NCBI GenBank assembly: GCA_937968035.1
Contig: CALBTS010000586.1
Coordinates: 1-24,622 of the forward strand
Source of the DNA: an uncultured Methanomethylovorans sp.
GTDB lineage: Archaea; Halobacteriota; Methanosarcinia; Methanosarcinales; Methanosarcinaceae
Reading direction: 5' to 3'
DNA: 24,622 bases
Below, in pieces: positions 16,466 through 23,680 of this stretch. Every line of letters starts with the position of its first letter. The first letter of the stretch is position 1. The notes beneath the pieces are model-generated. The model saw only the letters and a list, made by a program, of their open reading frames with translations, was not told the DNA's origin and did not search any database. The position numbers and the translations under genes are program-made.

Positions 16466-17833
16466 TCAGAACACCTTCATCGATTTTGCTCCTAAGAATT
16501 CATACATGCCTATCCTATGCAACTCTCTGCCAAACCCGCTTTTCTTGAAACCTCCAAGTGGCAGGCGGGAGTCTGAGGATACTCCATTGTTAATGGCTAT
16601 GAGCCCGGTTTCGATTTCCCTTGAAAACCTTATGGCCCTTTCACGGTCCTTGCTCCATATACTTGCTCCCAGACCGAATTCCGTGCTATTGGCTATTTTT
16701 ATAGCATCATCTTCGTTCCTGAATGTTACTATTGGTGCAACCGGTCCGAAAGTCTCCTCGGTAAGTACAGGTGCACCTTCGGTTATGTTACCAAGTACCA
16801 CCGGATAGAAGAAACTGCCTTTTCCGTCTTGTTTTCCACCATCTAACAGCACATCTGCTCCAGATTTAAGTGTCCTGTCCACCTGATCCTGCACAAAGTC
16901 CGCCTGTTCGGAGTTAACCAGGGGTCCCATATCGTTGTTTGGGTCAAGAGGGTCACCTATTTTCAGATCGTGGACATGTTCCAGGAACCTTGAGGTAAAT
17001 TCTTCAGCAATAGTGACATCCACAATGAACCTCTTGGCCGCTGTACATCTCTGCCCTGCATTCTGAAACCTGCTCAAACTTGCTACCTTTGCAGCTTTTT
17101 CGATATCTGCATCATCCAGTACGATGAATGGATCGCTGCCACCAAGTTCCAGTATGCATTTCTTGATACTGCCACCTGCGGCAGCAGCCACCTTCTGTCC
17201 CACCTGCCGCCCTCCTGTGAAAGATACGGCATTGATCTCATTTCTGGGTATAAGGGACAGTGCAGTGGGTCCATCTATTAACAGGGTCTGATAGACACCT
17301 TCGGGAAACTCTGCCTCTTTAAATATACTTTCAATTGCCAGGGCACACTTTGGTACATAACTTGCATGCTTGAGCAATATCACGTTGCCGCCTGCCAGTG
17401 CAGGAGCAGCAAAACGTAATGCTTGCCAGAACGGTGCATTCCAGGGCATGATGCTAAGGATCGTTCCCAGAGGTTCAAGTACTATACCAGATGCTTCAGC
17501 CTCGGTTTCCACGAATTCCGGAGCTAGTAACATCTCGGCCTTCTCTGAAAAGTAATCAAAGACCTTTGCGCATTTTTCGATCTCATCCAGGGATTCTCTG
17601 ATGGGTTTGCCCATCTCAATAGTGATGGTCTGTGCAAGTTCAGCTGACCTTTCTCTGAGCAATCTTGCAGCTTTATCAAGGTAATATGTGCGATTAAAAA
17701 CCTCAGTATGTTTCCATTCCTTAAAGGCTTCCCTTGATCTTTTTAAGGTTTCCTCTATTCTTTCCAGTGAATAAAGCTCATATTCCCCGTTAAGTTCTCC
17801 TGTGGCAGGATTTACCGATCTTATCACTTTCAT
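16466..17833 (-). CDS. NAD(P)-dependent aldehyde dehydrogenase (succinic-semialdehyde dehydrogenase-like)
   Basis: 455 residues from the chosen ATG, which has a GAGAGGG ribosome binding site; an upstream in-frame ATG at 17863 would add ten residues and is less likely. Catalytic residues of the family are present: Asn132 (MPWNAPFW), Glu229 (LELGGSDPF) and Cys263 (GQRCTAAKR). The LLKHASYVP segment and the FTGG turn form the cofactor site. The subgroup resembles GabD/Sad-type semialdehyde dehydrogenases. It is a tandem paralogue of the next gene upstream and is immediately followed by the ThDP enzyme, so the semialdehyde made by that decarboxylase is a likely substrate. Confidence 0.9.
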   Translation of the reverse strand: MKVIRSVNPATGELNGEYELYSLERIEETLKRSREAFKEWKHTEVFNRTYYLDKAARLLRERSAELAQTITIEMGKPIRESLDEIEKCAKVFDYFSEKAEMLLAPEFVETEAEASGIVLEPLGTILSIMPWNAPFWQALRFAAPALAGGNVILLKHASYVPKCALAIESIFKEAEFPEGVYQTLLIDGPTALSLIPRNEINAVSFTGGRQVGQKVAAAAGGSIKKCILELGGSDPFIVLDDADIEKAAKVASLSRFQNAGQRCTAAKRFIVDVTIAEEFTSRFLEHVHDLKIGDPLDPNNDMGPLVNSEQADFVQDQVDRTLKSGADVLLDGGKQDGKGSFFYPVVLGNITEGAPVLTEETFGPVAPIVTFRNEDDAIKIANSTEFGLGASIWSKDRERAIRFSREIETGLIAINNGVSSDSRLPLGGFKKSGFGRELHRIGMYEFLGAKSMKVF

Positions 17834-17961
17834 TATTTCCCTCTCCCAGCTGCATGCGTTCATTAGTTTTTAAAGTTGGGTCCAGTAAAATGAACAGATA
17901 ATGGTTTAGTAGATATTAAGAAGACCCAATGTTTAAGATATCCCTATCAAGCATTCTTTTT

Positions 17962-19329
17962 TCAGTATATCTTTATTGACTTGATGTGCATGAACTCATA
18001 GAACCCGTGTTTTGCCATTTCTCTGCCCATGCCGCTTCCCTTTATGCCTCCGAAAGGCATGCAGGCTTCAGGCCGGAAGAAAGCATTAACAGCTACCATT
18101 CCAGTTTCAAGCTTCCTGGCAAGCAAAGCTCCTTTTTCTCTCTCTTCTGTCCAGATGCTTGCGCCCAGGCCGAACCGAGTACTGTTGGCAATACGCATGG
18201 CCTCCTGTTCTTTCCTGAAGGTGATTATCGGTGCTACAGGCCCGAAGGTCTCTTCTGTCATCACTTTCATATCAAGGCTTACATTCTCAAGCACTGTAGG
18301 AGAGTAGAAGAACCCTTCTCTTTCCATCTTTCCTCCGGAAACAAGTGGTTTTGCTCCTTTTGAGATGGCATCTTTCACCTGCTGTTCAAGAACGGATATC
18401 TGCTCTTCCCGTACCAATGGTCCTATAGCCGTATTCTTGTCCATTGGGTCTCCCAGTTTGAGTTTCTCTGTAAGTTCCACAAACTTACCGGTGAACTCTT
18501 TCGCCACTTCCTGTGCCACTATGAACCTCTTGGCTGCTATGCACGTCTGTCCTGTATTGATGCACCTGCTGGGTACAGCTACAGTTGCTGCTTTTTCCAC
18601 ATCGGCATCTGCCAGCACTATGAATGGGTCGCTGCCCCCAAGTTCAAGTACGAACTTCTTCATATTGCGGGCTGCAAGCTCTGCAACCTTTTTTCCGGCA
18701 ATATCGCCCCCAGTGAAAGAAACGGCTTTGATCTCATCCCTTGAGATGAGCGAGGAAGCTGTGGGACCATCTGTCAGCAATGTCTGAAATACACCTTCAG
18801 GAAACCCTGCTTCCAAGAACAGTTCTTCCATCTTCAGGGCACACATGGGCACATAACTGGAATGCTTGAGCAGCATCACGTTGCCTGCTGCCAGTATATG
18901 GGAAGCTGCACTGAGCACCTGCCAGAAGGGAAAGTTCCAGGGCTTGATGGCCAGTACCGGTCCCATGGGCTCGTATGATACCATTGAGCAGGCAGCGTCA
19001 GTTTCTGCTTCTTCCGGCTGCATAAGTTCCTCCGCATGCGCTGCAAAATAGTCGAACGTATCGGCGCACTTCACAACCTCGGCCACAGATTGTTTTATGA
19101 CCTTCCCCATCTCCAGTGTGATAAGTTCTCCAAGCTCTTGTTTTCTGCTGCGCAGCAATTGTGAGAAACCACTTAAAAGTGTGCTGCGCTCGGATACATC
19201 AAGTTCTTTCCATTCATGGAAAACGGTATCAGCTTTCCTGAGAGCTGCATTTATTTGCTCTTTGGAGTGGGGTCGAAATTGTCTGATAATTTTTCCTGTG
19301 GTTGGATCGATGGATGAGATGAGGGTCAT
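17962..19329 (-). CDS. second NAD(P)-dependent aldehyde dehydrogenase, tandem paralogue
   Basis: Also 455 residues when started at the ATG at 19329; a 34-residue upstream extension in the open frame (to 19431) is Pro/Ser-rich, has no counterpart in the family and is rejected. Catalytic Asn132 (KPWNFPFW), Glu229 (LELGGSDPF) and Cys263 (GQTCIAAKR) fall at exactly the same positions as in its neighbour, with no gap through at least residue 270. This shows duplication and supports both starts. A GGAAG site lies before the ATG. The 128-base gap to the next gene contains a TTGGGTC/GACCCAA inverted pair (17876-17882 and 17933-17939) and a CTTTAAAAAC TATA-like stretch, so the downstream copy may have its own promoter. 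Confidence 0.9.
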   Translation of the reverse strand: MTLISSIDPTTGKIIRQFRPHSKEQINAALRKADTVFHEWKELDVSERSTLLSGFSQLLRSRKQELGELITLEMGKVIKQSVAEVVKCADTFDYFAAHAEELMQPEEAETDAACSMVSYEPMGPVLAIKPWNFPFWQVLSAASHILAAGNVMLLKHSSYVPMCALKMEELFLEAGFPEGVFQTLLTDGPTASSLISRDEIKAVSFTGGDIAGKKVAELAARNMKKFVLELGGSDPFIVLADADVEKAATVAVPSRCINTGQTCIAAKRFIVAQEVAKEFTGKFVELTEKLKLGDPMDKNTAIGPLVREEQISVLEQQVKDAISKGAKPLVSGGKMEREGFFYSPTVLENVSLDMKVMTEETFGPVAPIITFRKEQEAMRIANSTRFGLGASIWTEEREKGALLARKLETGMVAVNAFFRPEACMPFGGIKGSGMGREMAKHGFYEFMHIKSIKIY

Positions 19330-19431
19330 GGTGAAACTTCCGGCAGATGATTGTTTATGTGGATAGAAAGAGGAAGGGATAGAGTATAAAGATAGCTGGG
19401 GAGGTGGGTGATGAATAACAGAAAAAAGCAT

Positions 19432-20358
19432 TTACTCTTCTATAAAGTAATCAGAATCTATCCTTTTTATCTCATAGGTTTTGGTAGTTGAAACCCCTAT
19501 ATTAAAGTCGATCATTAGTTTAACGAGCTTTGGACCGTCCACCAAGACAATTGATTTGTGACTTCTTGAAATCACATTTTCAGCATCCTTTGGAAATCTG
19601 GAAGTTGTCATGAACACACCTTTGCTTACTCCATTTACTTCAAGGGTACCTACAAAATCTCTTAGCATAGAAGCTGAAACCGGTGTGTCTTCTCCAAATC
19701 TTTTGGCTTGGAAGAATATCTTGTCTAATCCCAAACGATCTTGACTGATAAGTCCATCAACACCACCATCTCCACTCTTTCCGGTAACTTTTCCCTCTCC
19801 ATATCCCATGTTAGACAATAGATCAAGCACAACTTTTTCAAAGAAGGATGGGCTGTTGGATCGTAGTTTTGTCAAAAGTTCTTGACCTAAACTTGCTTGA
19901 ATTGAATTAAAACCATTTTCCATTAATTCATCAGGAGTTATGTTTTCAGCTTCAGTTTCGATTTGAGTAAAGTCTTTACTGTTTGTTGTATCCTGCTCTT
20001 TTTTTATGGTTGCATATTTGATTGCTTGGAACTCTAAAAATTCTGGAAATTGTTTGAGGTATCTAATATTTACCTCTACAGGTTTTTCATTCAATACCGC
20101 TTTTCCTCTTTGGGTTATTCTATAAAATCCTCTCCTCGTAGATTCGATTAAACCAGCTTTCGACATATAGACTTTAGCCCAACTTATTCTGTTACCTATA
20201 ATTGATTGCCCATTTTGCAATGTTTCTTGTTTTTCTTTTTCTGTGAGTTTAAACTCAGAGCAAATATGATCAATGTTTTCTTTATGACTATGCTCTTTGT
20301 CATCGCCTAGATACTTTAAGAGTGGGAGCATTATTGATTGGAAGTCTGGAATTGTCAT
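19432..20358 (-). CDS. Mrr-family restriction endonuclease
   Basis: 308 residues. The N-terminal 95 or so residues form an Mrr_N winged-helix-like domain (GRISW-like WAKVYMSKAGLI, GFYRITQRGKAVL). A variable linker follows, then the catalytic PD-(D/E)XK-type Mrr domain: SFFEKVVLDLLSNMGYG, Asp201 in GDGGVDG, and Gln217-X-Lys219 in FFQAKRF. Members cut modified DNA (type IV restriction) or act with a methyltransferase; no methyltransferase is nearby, so the solitary type IV role is more likely. The gene is AT-richer than the flanking metabolic genes. A perfect palindrome covers its start codon (20351-20369). Cytoplasmic. Confidence 0.9.
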   Translation of the reverse strand: MTIPDFQSIMLPLLKYLGDDKEHSHKENIDHICSEFKLTEKEKQETLQNGQSIIGNRISWAKVYMSKAGLIESTRRGFYRITQRGKAVLNEKPVEVNIRYLKQFPEFLEFQAIKYATIKKEQDTTNSKDFTQIETEAENITPDELMENGFNSIQASLGQELLTKLRSNSPSFFEKVVLDLLSNMGYGEGKVTGKSGDGGVDGLISQDRLGLDKIFFQAKRFGEDTPVSASMLRDFVGTLEVNGVSKGVFMTTSRFPKDAENVISRSHKSIVLVDGPKLVKLMIDFNIGVSTTKTYEIKRIDSDYFIEE

Positions 20359-20369
20359 GATATGACAAT
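20351..20369. promoter_or_regulatory. palindrome over the Mrr start codon (operator candidate)
   Basis: ATTGTCAT at 20351-20358 and ATGACAAT at 20362-20369 are exact inverted copies separated by GAT. The first half contains the Mrr start codon. A TATA-like GATATAACC on the minus strand at about 20395-20403 would place the transcript start just upstream of the palindrome, so a bound protein could block initiation. The Mrr N-terminal winged helix might bind it, but this is inference. Confidence 0.45.
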
Positions 20370-20468
20370 TATTACTTCTCTAGAAAATCTTGTTGGTTAT
20401 ATCTCATATTATGAAGATTTTTGATATCTATTGGCATGTTGTCACAGTAGCAGGTATTTCCTTCCATG

Positions 20469-20900
20469 TCACCCCATGACTATCTGCACCACCGTCGGAT
20501 ATTTTTTCATGATCGAGTATGCAATGGACCTGCCAACCCACGATCTGCCCTGCTGCATGGTGCGCAGGCGGCTGATCTCTCCCAGGGTCTGTAATGCCTG
20601 CAATGCATGTGCATCGTTGAGGTAACAACTATCTGGAACATGGTTGTCGAAGAAGAAAAGGATGGGCAGTTTCAGTTTATCATGCAGGTTTTTCGGTAGT
20701 TTTTCGCTGAGGTTCCTGAGCGTTGTTGTGTCAAAAAAGTGATCCTTACCACCTTTTGTTCTTGCTGTGGGCTTTTCTTCCAGCAGAAGCTGAGCGAGGC
20801 TTTTTCTTTCGGATACGATGCCGTCGTTCATCTTATTCATCTCTGTTCTCATCCACCTCATGAGAACCGAATCATCACCCATTGGGTTTCTGCTCGGCAT
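20469..20900 (-). CDS. UPF0216 (DUF61) family protein
   Basis: 143 residues, usual size. Matches the archaeal UPF0216/DUF61 family from memory: DDSVLMRWMRTEMNKMNDGIV at the N-terminus (cut here to key blocks VLMRWMR and MNDGIV), LSEKLP, LKLPILFFFD, VPDSCYLND and WVGRSIAY near the C-terminus. The family has no established biochemical function. The gene has a GAGGT ribosome binding site three bases before the ATG and a TGTATAAAAAAG promoter-like stretch upstream. It appears to be a core archaeal gene wedged between accessory ones. Confidence 0.88.
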   Translation of the reverse strand: MPSRNPMGDDSVLMRWMRTEMNKMNDGIVSERKSLAQLLLEEKPTARTKGGKDHFFDTTTLRNLSEKLPKNLHDKLKLPILFFFDNHVPDSCYLNDAHALQALQTLGEISRLRTMQQGRSWVGRSIAYSIMKKYPTVVQIVMG

Positions 20901-21033
20901 GCTACCTCTTTTCTTTTTTATACAATAGTTGTTTATGATAGATTTGTACTTACTGTTTTTGTAGCATTGTATTGTTTCTGGGGGGACAATGGTTTAAACA
21001 ATGTGTGAGCCTTGTTACTATAAGTCGATCCTC

Positions 21034-21351
21034 ATGTCCGCACCATCCCCTCTTTATGAAGAAAAGCTCCAGCAGGTTAAGGATATCTTGCTGAAAACGT
21101 TTGCCAAAGATGATGTAAGGATAATATTTATTGATCTTATAAAAAGGGGATATTCAAAAAATTCAACGGAGATTGCCATAGGTTTCCTTCCACGGTCCCA
21201 ATGTGACAGGAAAAAGCTGATCGATTCTATGAAAAAAATAGAGGAAATAAACTTTCGATATACAGTAGACTTGATCGATCTTTCACGGGTTTCTAAAAGT
21301 CTCAGAAGTCACTTGCTGGAATATGGTGAGCTATGGAAAGACTGGAAATAA
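21034..21351 (+). CDS. degenerate nucleotidyltransferase-fold (MNT-like) protein
   Basis: 105 residues from the ATG at 21034; an ATG at 21001 would add 11 residues, but a TTTAAACA TATA-like box at 20993-21000 favours the later start. The strand-turn-helix layout, the VDLIDL strand and the closing LLEYGELWK helix fit minimal nucleotidyltransferases, the MntA-type partners of HEPN toxins. The active site is lost: where FGSRARG is expected the protein has IDLIKRG (33-39), and the DID metal-binding motif is EIA (46-48). Transferase activity is therefore unlikely. No HEPN partner gene is next to it. Assignment by motif alignment by eye, moderately sure. Confidence 0.6.
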   Translation: MSAPSPLYEEKLQQVKDILLKTFAKDDVRIIFIDLIKRGYSKNSTEIAIGFLPRSQCDRKKLIDSMKKIEEINFRYTVDLIDLSRVSKSLRSHLLEYGELWKDWK

Positions 21352-21362
21352 TGACAAAGAAG

Positions 21363-21370
21363 TTATATTA
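21363..21370 (+). promoter_or_regulatory. TATA box of the pentapeptide-repeat gene
   Basis: TTATATTA centred about 28 bases before the ATG at 21394, with a pyrimidine-rich stretch and no ribosome binding site between. This predicts a leaderless message separate from the MNT-like gene that ends at 21351. Confidence 0.5.
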
Positions 21371-21393
21371 ACTTGCAGTCCTTCCTTTGAATT

Positions 21394-21912
21394 ATGAAAT
21401 TCCAGGTACAGGAGTATGAGGCGGAAACATTTAAGGACATTGATCTTACAGGTACGTCTTTCAAAAACTCAAAGTTCATTGAATGCACTTTCAAGAATTG
21501 CAACTTATCAAATATGGATCTGAACGGCACAAAGTTCAAGGATGTCCTATTCAGGGAATGCAAAATTCTTGGATTAGATTTTTCGAAATGCAACGAATTC
21601 ATGCTCAGTGTCGGGTTTAAAGACTCTTTTCTTTCCTATTCTGTTTTTTCTGACATGAATTTGGAAAACACGGATTTCATTAATTGCCAGATACATGATT
21701 GTGATTTTGTCAATACTAACCTTAAAAATGCTAATTTTGAAGGGTCTGATCTTAAAAATAGTCTCTTTAGAAATAGTAACCTTAGTTTTACATCGTTCCG
21801 GAATGCAAAGAACTACAATATCGATCCGAATCATAATTTTCTGAAAAGAACGAAATTCTCGGTCCCAGAGGTAATCTCTCTTTTAAACATCTATGATATC
21901 GATCTTGAATGA
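21394..21912 (+). CDS. pentapeptide-repeat protein
   Basis: 172 residues. From about residue 14 to 140 it consists of tandem five-residue units with Phe or Leu at the centre (for example TSFKN, SKFIE, CTFKN, CNLSN, MDLNG, TDFIN, CDFVN, TNLKN, ANFEG, SDLKN, SLFRN), which fold as a right-handed quadrilateral beta-helix. The C-terminal tail (NYNIDPNHNFLKR, then SVPEVISLLNIYDIDLE) resembles the helical dimerisation tail of Qnr/McbG-like pentapeptide proteins, which mimic DNA and protect topoisomerases. Function here is unproven. The gene is AT-rich and follows the MNT-like gene by 42 bases. No signal peptide. Confidence 0.9.
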   Translation: MKFQVQEYEAETFKDIDLTGTSFKNSKFIECTFKNCNLSNMDLNGTKFKDVLFRECKILGLDFSKCNEFMLSVGFKDSFLSYSVFSDMNLENTDFINCQIHDCDFVNTNLKNANFEGSDLKNSLFRNSNLSFTSFRNAKNYNIDPNHNFLKRTKFSVPEVISLLNIYDIDLE

Positions 21913-22063
21913 AAGGTCGATAGACAAAAGAAAGCAATGATCCGGCTTGTATCAGGCTGATCTTTATAGACGCTACTAAGCTTTAGGGACCATTCTCTTC
22001 CAGTTGTGTCAAAAGTAGATATGCAGGTAATGATAAACGATAAATCAATTTTTAGATCAGCCC

Positions 22064-22165
22064 TTGAAGGGTAGAGGATGGGTCGTGTTATGTGATCCCC
22101 ACTTAGTGCCAACACAACCCACTATAAGTGTTCAGCACCTGCAACATTCACGCACGACCCTTCAA
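22064..22165 (+). ncRNA. candidate structured RNA with competing stems
   Basis: GGGTCGTGTT (22080-22089) can pair with AACACAACCC (22111-22120, nine of ten) or, in its first eight bases, with CACGACCC (22153-22160). TTGAAGGGT (22064-22072) pairs with ACCCTTCAA (22157-22165). The right-hand CACGACCCTTCAA therefore matches the left-hand halves across a seven-base interruption. CACT-ATA-AGTG (22120-22130) adds a small hairpin. No protein frame is convincing between 21913 and 22441. The complementarity is seen; expression and orientation are not known. The rest of that gap shows nothing clear except the promoter near its right end. Confidence 0.35.
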
Positions 22166-22410
22166 TCTCTTTGTCTTTGGGGTCTAAATCCATTTATTTC
22201 CGGGTGGGTCCATAACAGTACATTCAAGCTTACGATGTTTCCCTGAAGAGGTAACATCAAAAAGCAGTAAGCTCATGGACTGTATTATTTTCCCACATTA
22301 TACAATATGTCTTATAGGTTTATCAAACATTCGTTTTGTAGACAGTGGTTGCATCTGTCCCTCGTTGAGATCGTACCATGAAGATCTCTACAGACCATAA
22401 TTTCCAATAG

Positions 22411-22418
22411 TTATAAAT
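22411..22418 (+). promoter_or_regulatory. TATA box of the ribose-1,5-bisphosphate isomerase gene
   Basis: TTATAAAT begins 31 bases before the ATG at 22442, and the intervening sequence is pyrimidine- and A-rich without a ribosome binding site. The spacing predicts transcription starting at the ATG itself. Confidence 0.6.
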
Positions 22419-22441
22419 TCATTAACCACAACCTCTTTACC

Positions 22442-23368
22442 ATGTACGACCTGATGGATACTGCAGAAAAGATCCGTACCATGGAGATCCGGGGAGCCGG
22501 CAGGATAGCAGTTGCAGCTTCAGCAGCTCTTAGGGATCATGCACGGACACTTAGTTCACTATCCGCTGAAGAGTTTGGGAAAAGCATCAACGAGGCTGCA
22601 AGGATACTTGTGGAGACCAGACCCACAGCAGTATCCCTGCCCAATGCTGTGGCCCTCACTAAGAGATATTCTTCACGGGATGTCAGCGAAGCCATTGCTG
22701 AGATAGTTGCCAATTCCGAGAGTTTCATCACAAATGCCAATGAAGCCCTTGATAAGATCGGTCGGGTAGGTGCCAGGCGTATCCGTGATGGTGATGTCAT
22801 TATGACACATTGCAATTCTCATGCAGCTATCGCCATCATCAAGACAGCCTTTAAACAGGGCAAAAAGATATCTGTAATCGCCACGGAATCCAGACCCCGC
22901 AGACAGGGTTTCATCACTATCAGGGAACTGAACGATGCAGGTATCCCCACTACGCTCATTGTGGACTCAGCTGTGAGGCTGGTCATGAAAGATGTGGATC
23001 TTGTGGTCGTGGGTGCTGATTCCATTGCTGTTAATGGTGCATTGGTCAATAAGATAGGTACTTCCCAGCTTGCTTTGGCAGCCAGGGAAGCCCGCAAGAA
23101 CGTCCTGGTTGCAGCCGAAACCTATAAATTCAGTCCTAATACCATTCTGGGTCAGATCGTGGAGATAGAGGATCGCTCAAGTGACGAGGTCATAGACCCC
23201 GATATGCTCAAAGAGATGCCAAATGTAAAAGTACGAAATCCGGCCTTCGATATCACACCGCCGGAATACATCGACCTCATAATCACAGATGTTGGCGCTT
23301 TCCCACCGGCAATGGCCTATATAGTGATCAAGGAATACCTGGGACTGGACCTGGTGGATCTGAAATAG
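22442..23368 (+). CDS. e2b2: ribose-1,5-bisphosphate isomerase (eIF2B-alpha-like fold)
   Basis: 308 residues, full length for the archaeal enzyme. It converts ribose-1,5-bisphosphate to ribulose-1,5-bisphosphate in the archaeal AMP pathway, between AMP phosphorylase and form III RuBisCO, neither of which is in the window. Cys124 in MTHCNSHA and Asp193 in VVGADSI correspond to the catalytic Cys and Asp of the Thermococcus enzyme, with the same spacing of 69 residues. Further motifs are ESRPRRQG, NKIGTSQLA and the C-terminal PPEYIDLIITD. The alternative within this superfamily is a translation-factor eIF2B-like or methylthioribose-phosphate isomerase role, less likely given these residues. Leaderless promoter. 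Confidence 0.92.
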   Translation: MYDLMDTAEKIRTMEIRGAGRIAVAASAALRDHARTLSSLSAEEFGKSINEAARILVETRPTAVSLPNAVALTKRYSSRDVSEAIAEIVANSESFITNANEALDKIGRVGARRIRDGDVIMTHCNSHAAIAIIKTAFKQGKKISVIATESRPRRQGFITIRELNDAGIPTTLIVDSAVRLVMKDVDLVVVGADSIAVNGALVNKIGTSQLALAAREARKNVLVAAETYKFSPNTILGQIVEIEDRSSDEVIDPDMLKEMPNVKVRNPAFDITPPEYIDLIITDVGAFPPAMAYIVIKEYLGLDLVDLK

Positions 23369-23401
23369 TCTTGTTTTCCTTATATGTGGTGAATACAGGA
23401 A

Positions 23402-23680
23402 TTATTTATTATCCTTCCAGTTCCACCATTTAAGCAGTTGTGGGTCATGCTCTTCATTCGATGCATAATACACTGCGCATCTGAATACATAGAGCATGCA
23501 CCTGTCTATTTTCATCCCGGCATTATCACATAGTCTCAGGTAGAGTTCTTCAGGGTCTTTTCCCTTCAGATCTGCCACGGAACGAATACCCAATTCCCAG
23601 ATATCTTCTGCGGTCTTTCCACCGACTCCAGGAATAACCTGTAATTCCTTAAGGACCAGGGTTTTGTTCTCACCCTTCAT
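23402..23680 (-). CDS. Cdd1-like helix-hairpin-helix protein
   Basis: 92 residues. An N-terminal helix-hairpin-helix motif (LQVIPGVGGKTAEDIWELGI, key GVGGKTA loop) is followed by LKGKDPEELY, a cysteine-containing RLCDNAGMKIDRC segment, VFRCAVYYA and the closing LLKWWNWKD. This pattern is that of the Cdd1 family (named after a gene bordering the Clostridioides difficile pathogenicity locus). Helix-hairpin-helix motifs bind DNA backbones without sequence specificity; no enzyme activity is known. Its ATG overlaps the stop codon of the nitroreductase by four bases, so the two are translationally coupled. Confidence 0.85.
   Translation of the reverse strand: MKGENKTLVLKELQVIPGVGGKTAEDIWELGIRSVADLKGKDPEELYLRLCDNAGMKIDRCMLYVFRCAVYYASNEEHDPQLLKWWNWKDNK

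Noticed and set aside
19330..19431. 34-residue N-terminal extension of the second aldehyde dehydrogenase
   Set aside because: Not family-like, and the start at 19329 makes the two paralogues exactly equal in length and collinear.
22064..22246. 60-codon plus-strand frame in the intergenic region
   Set aside because: Low-quality protein sequence with no ribosome binding site; the inverted repeats explain the region better.
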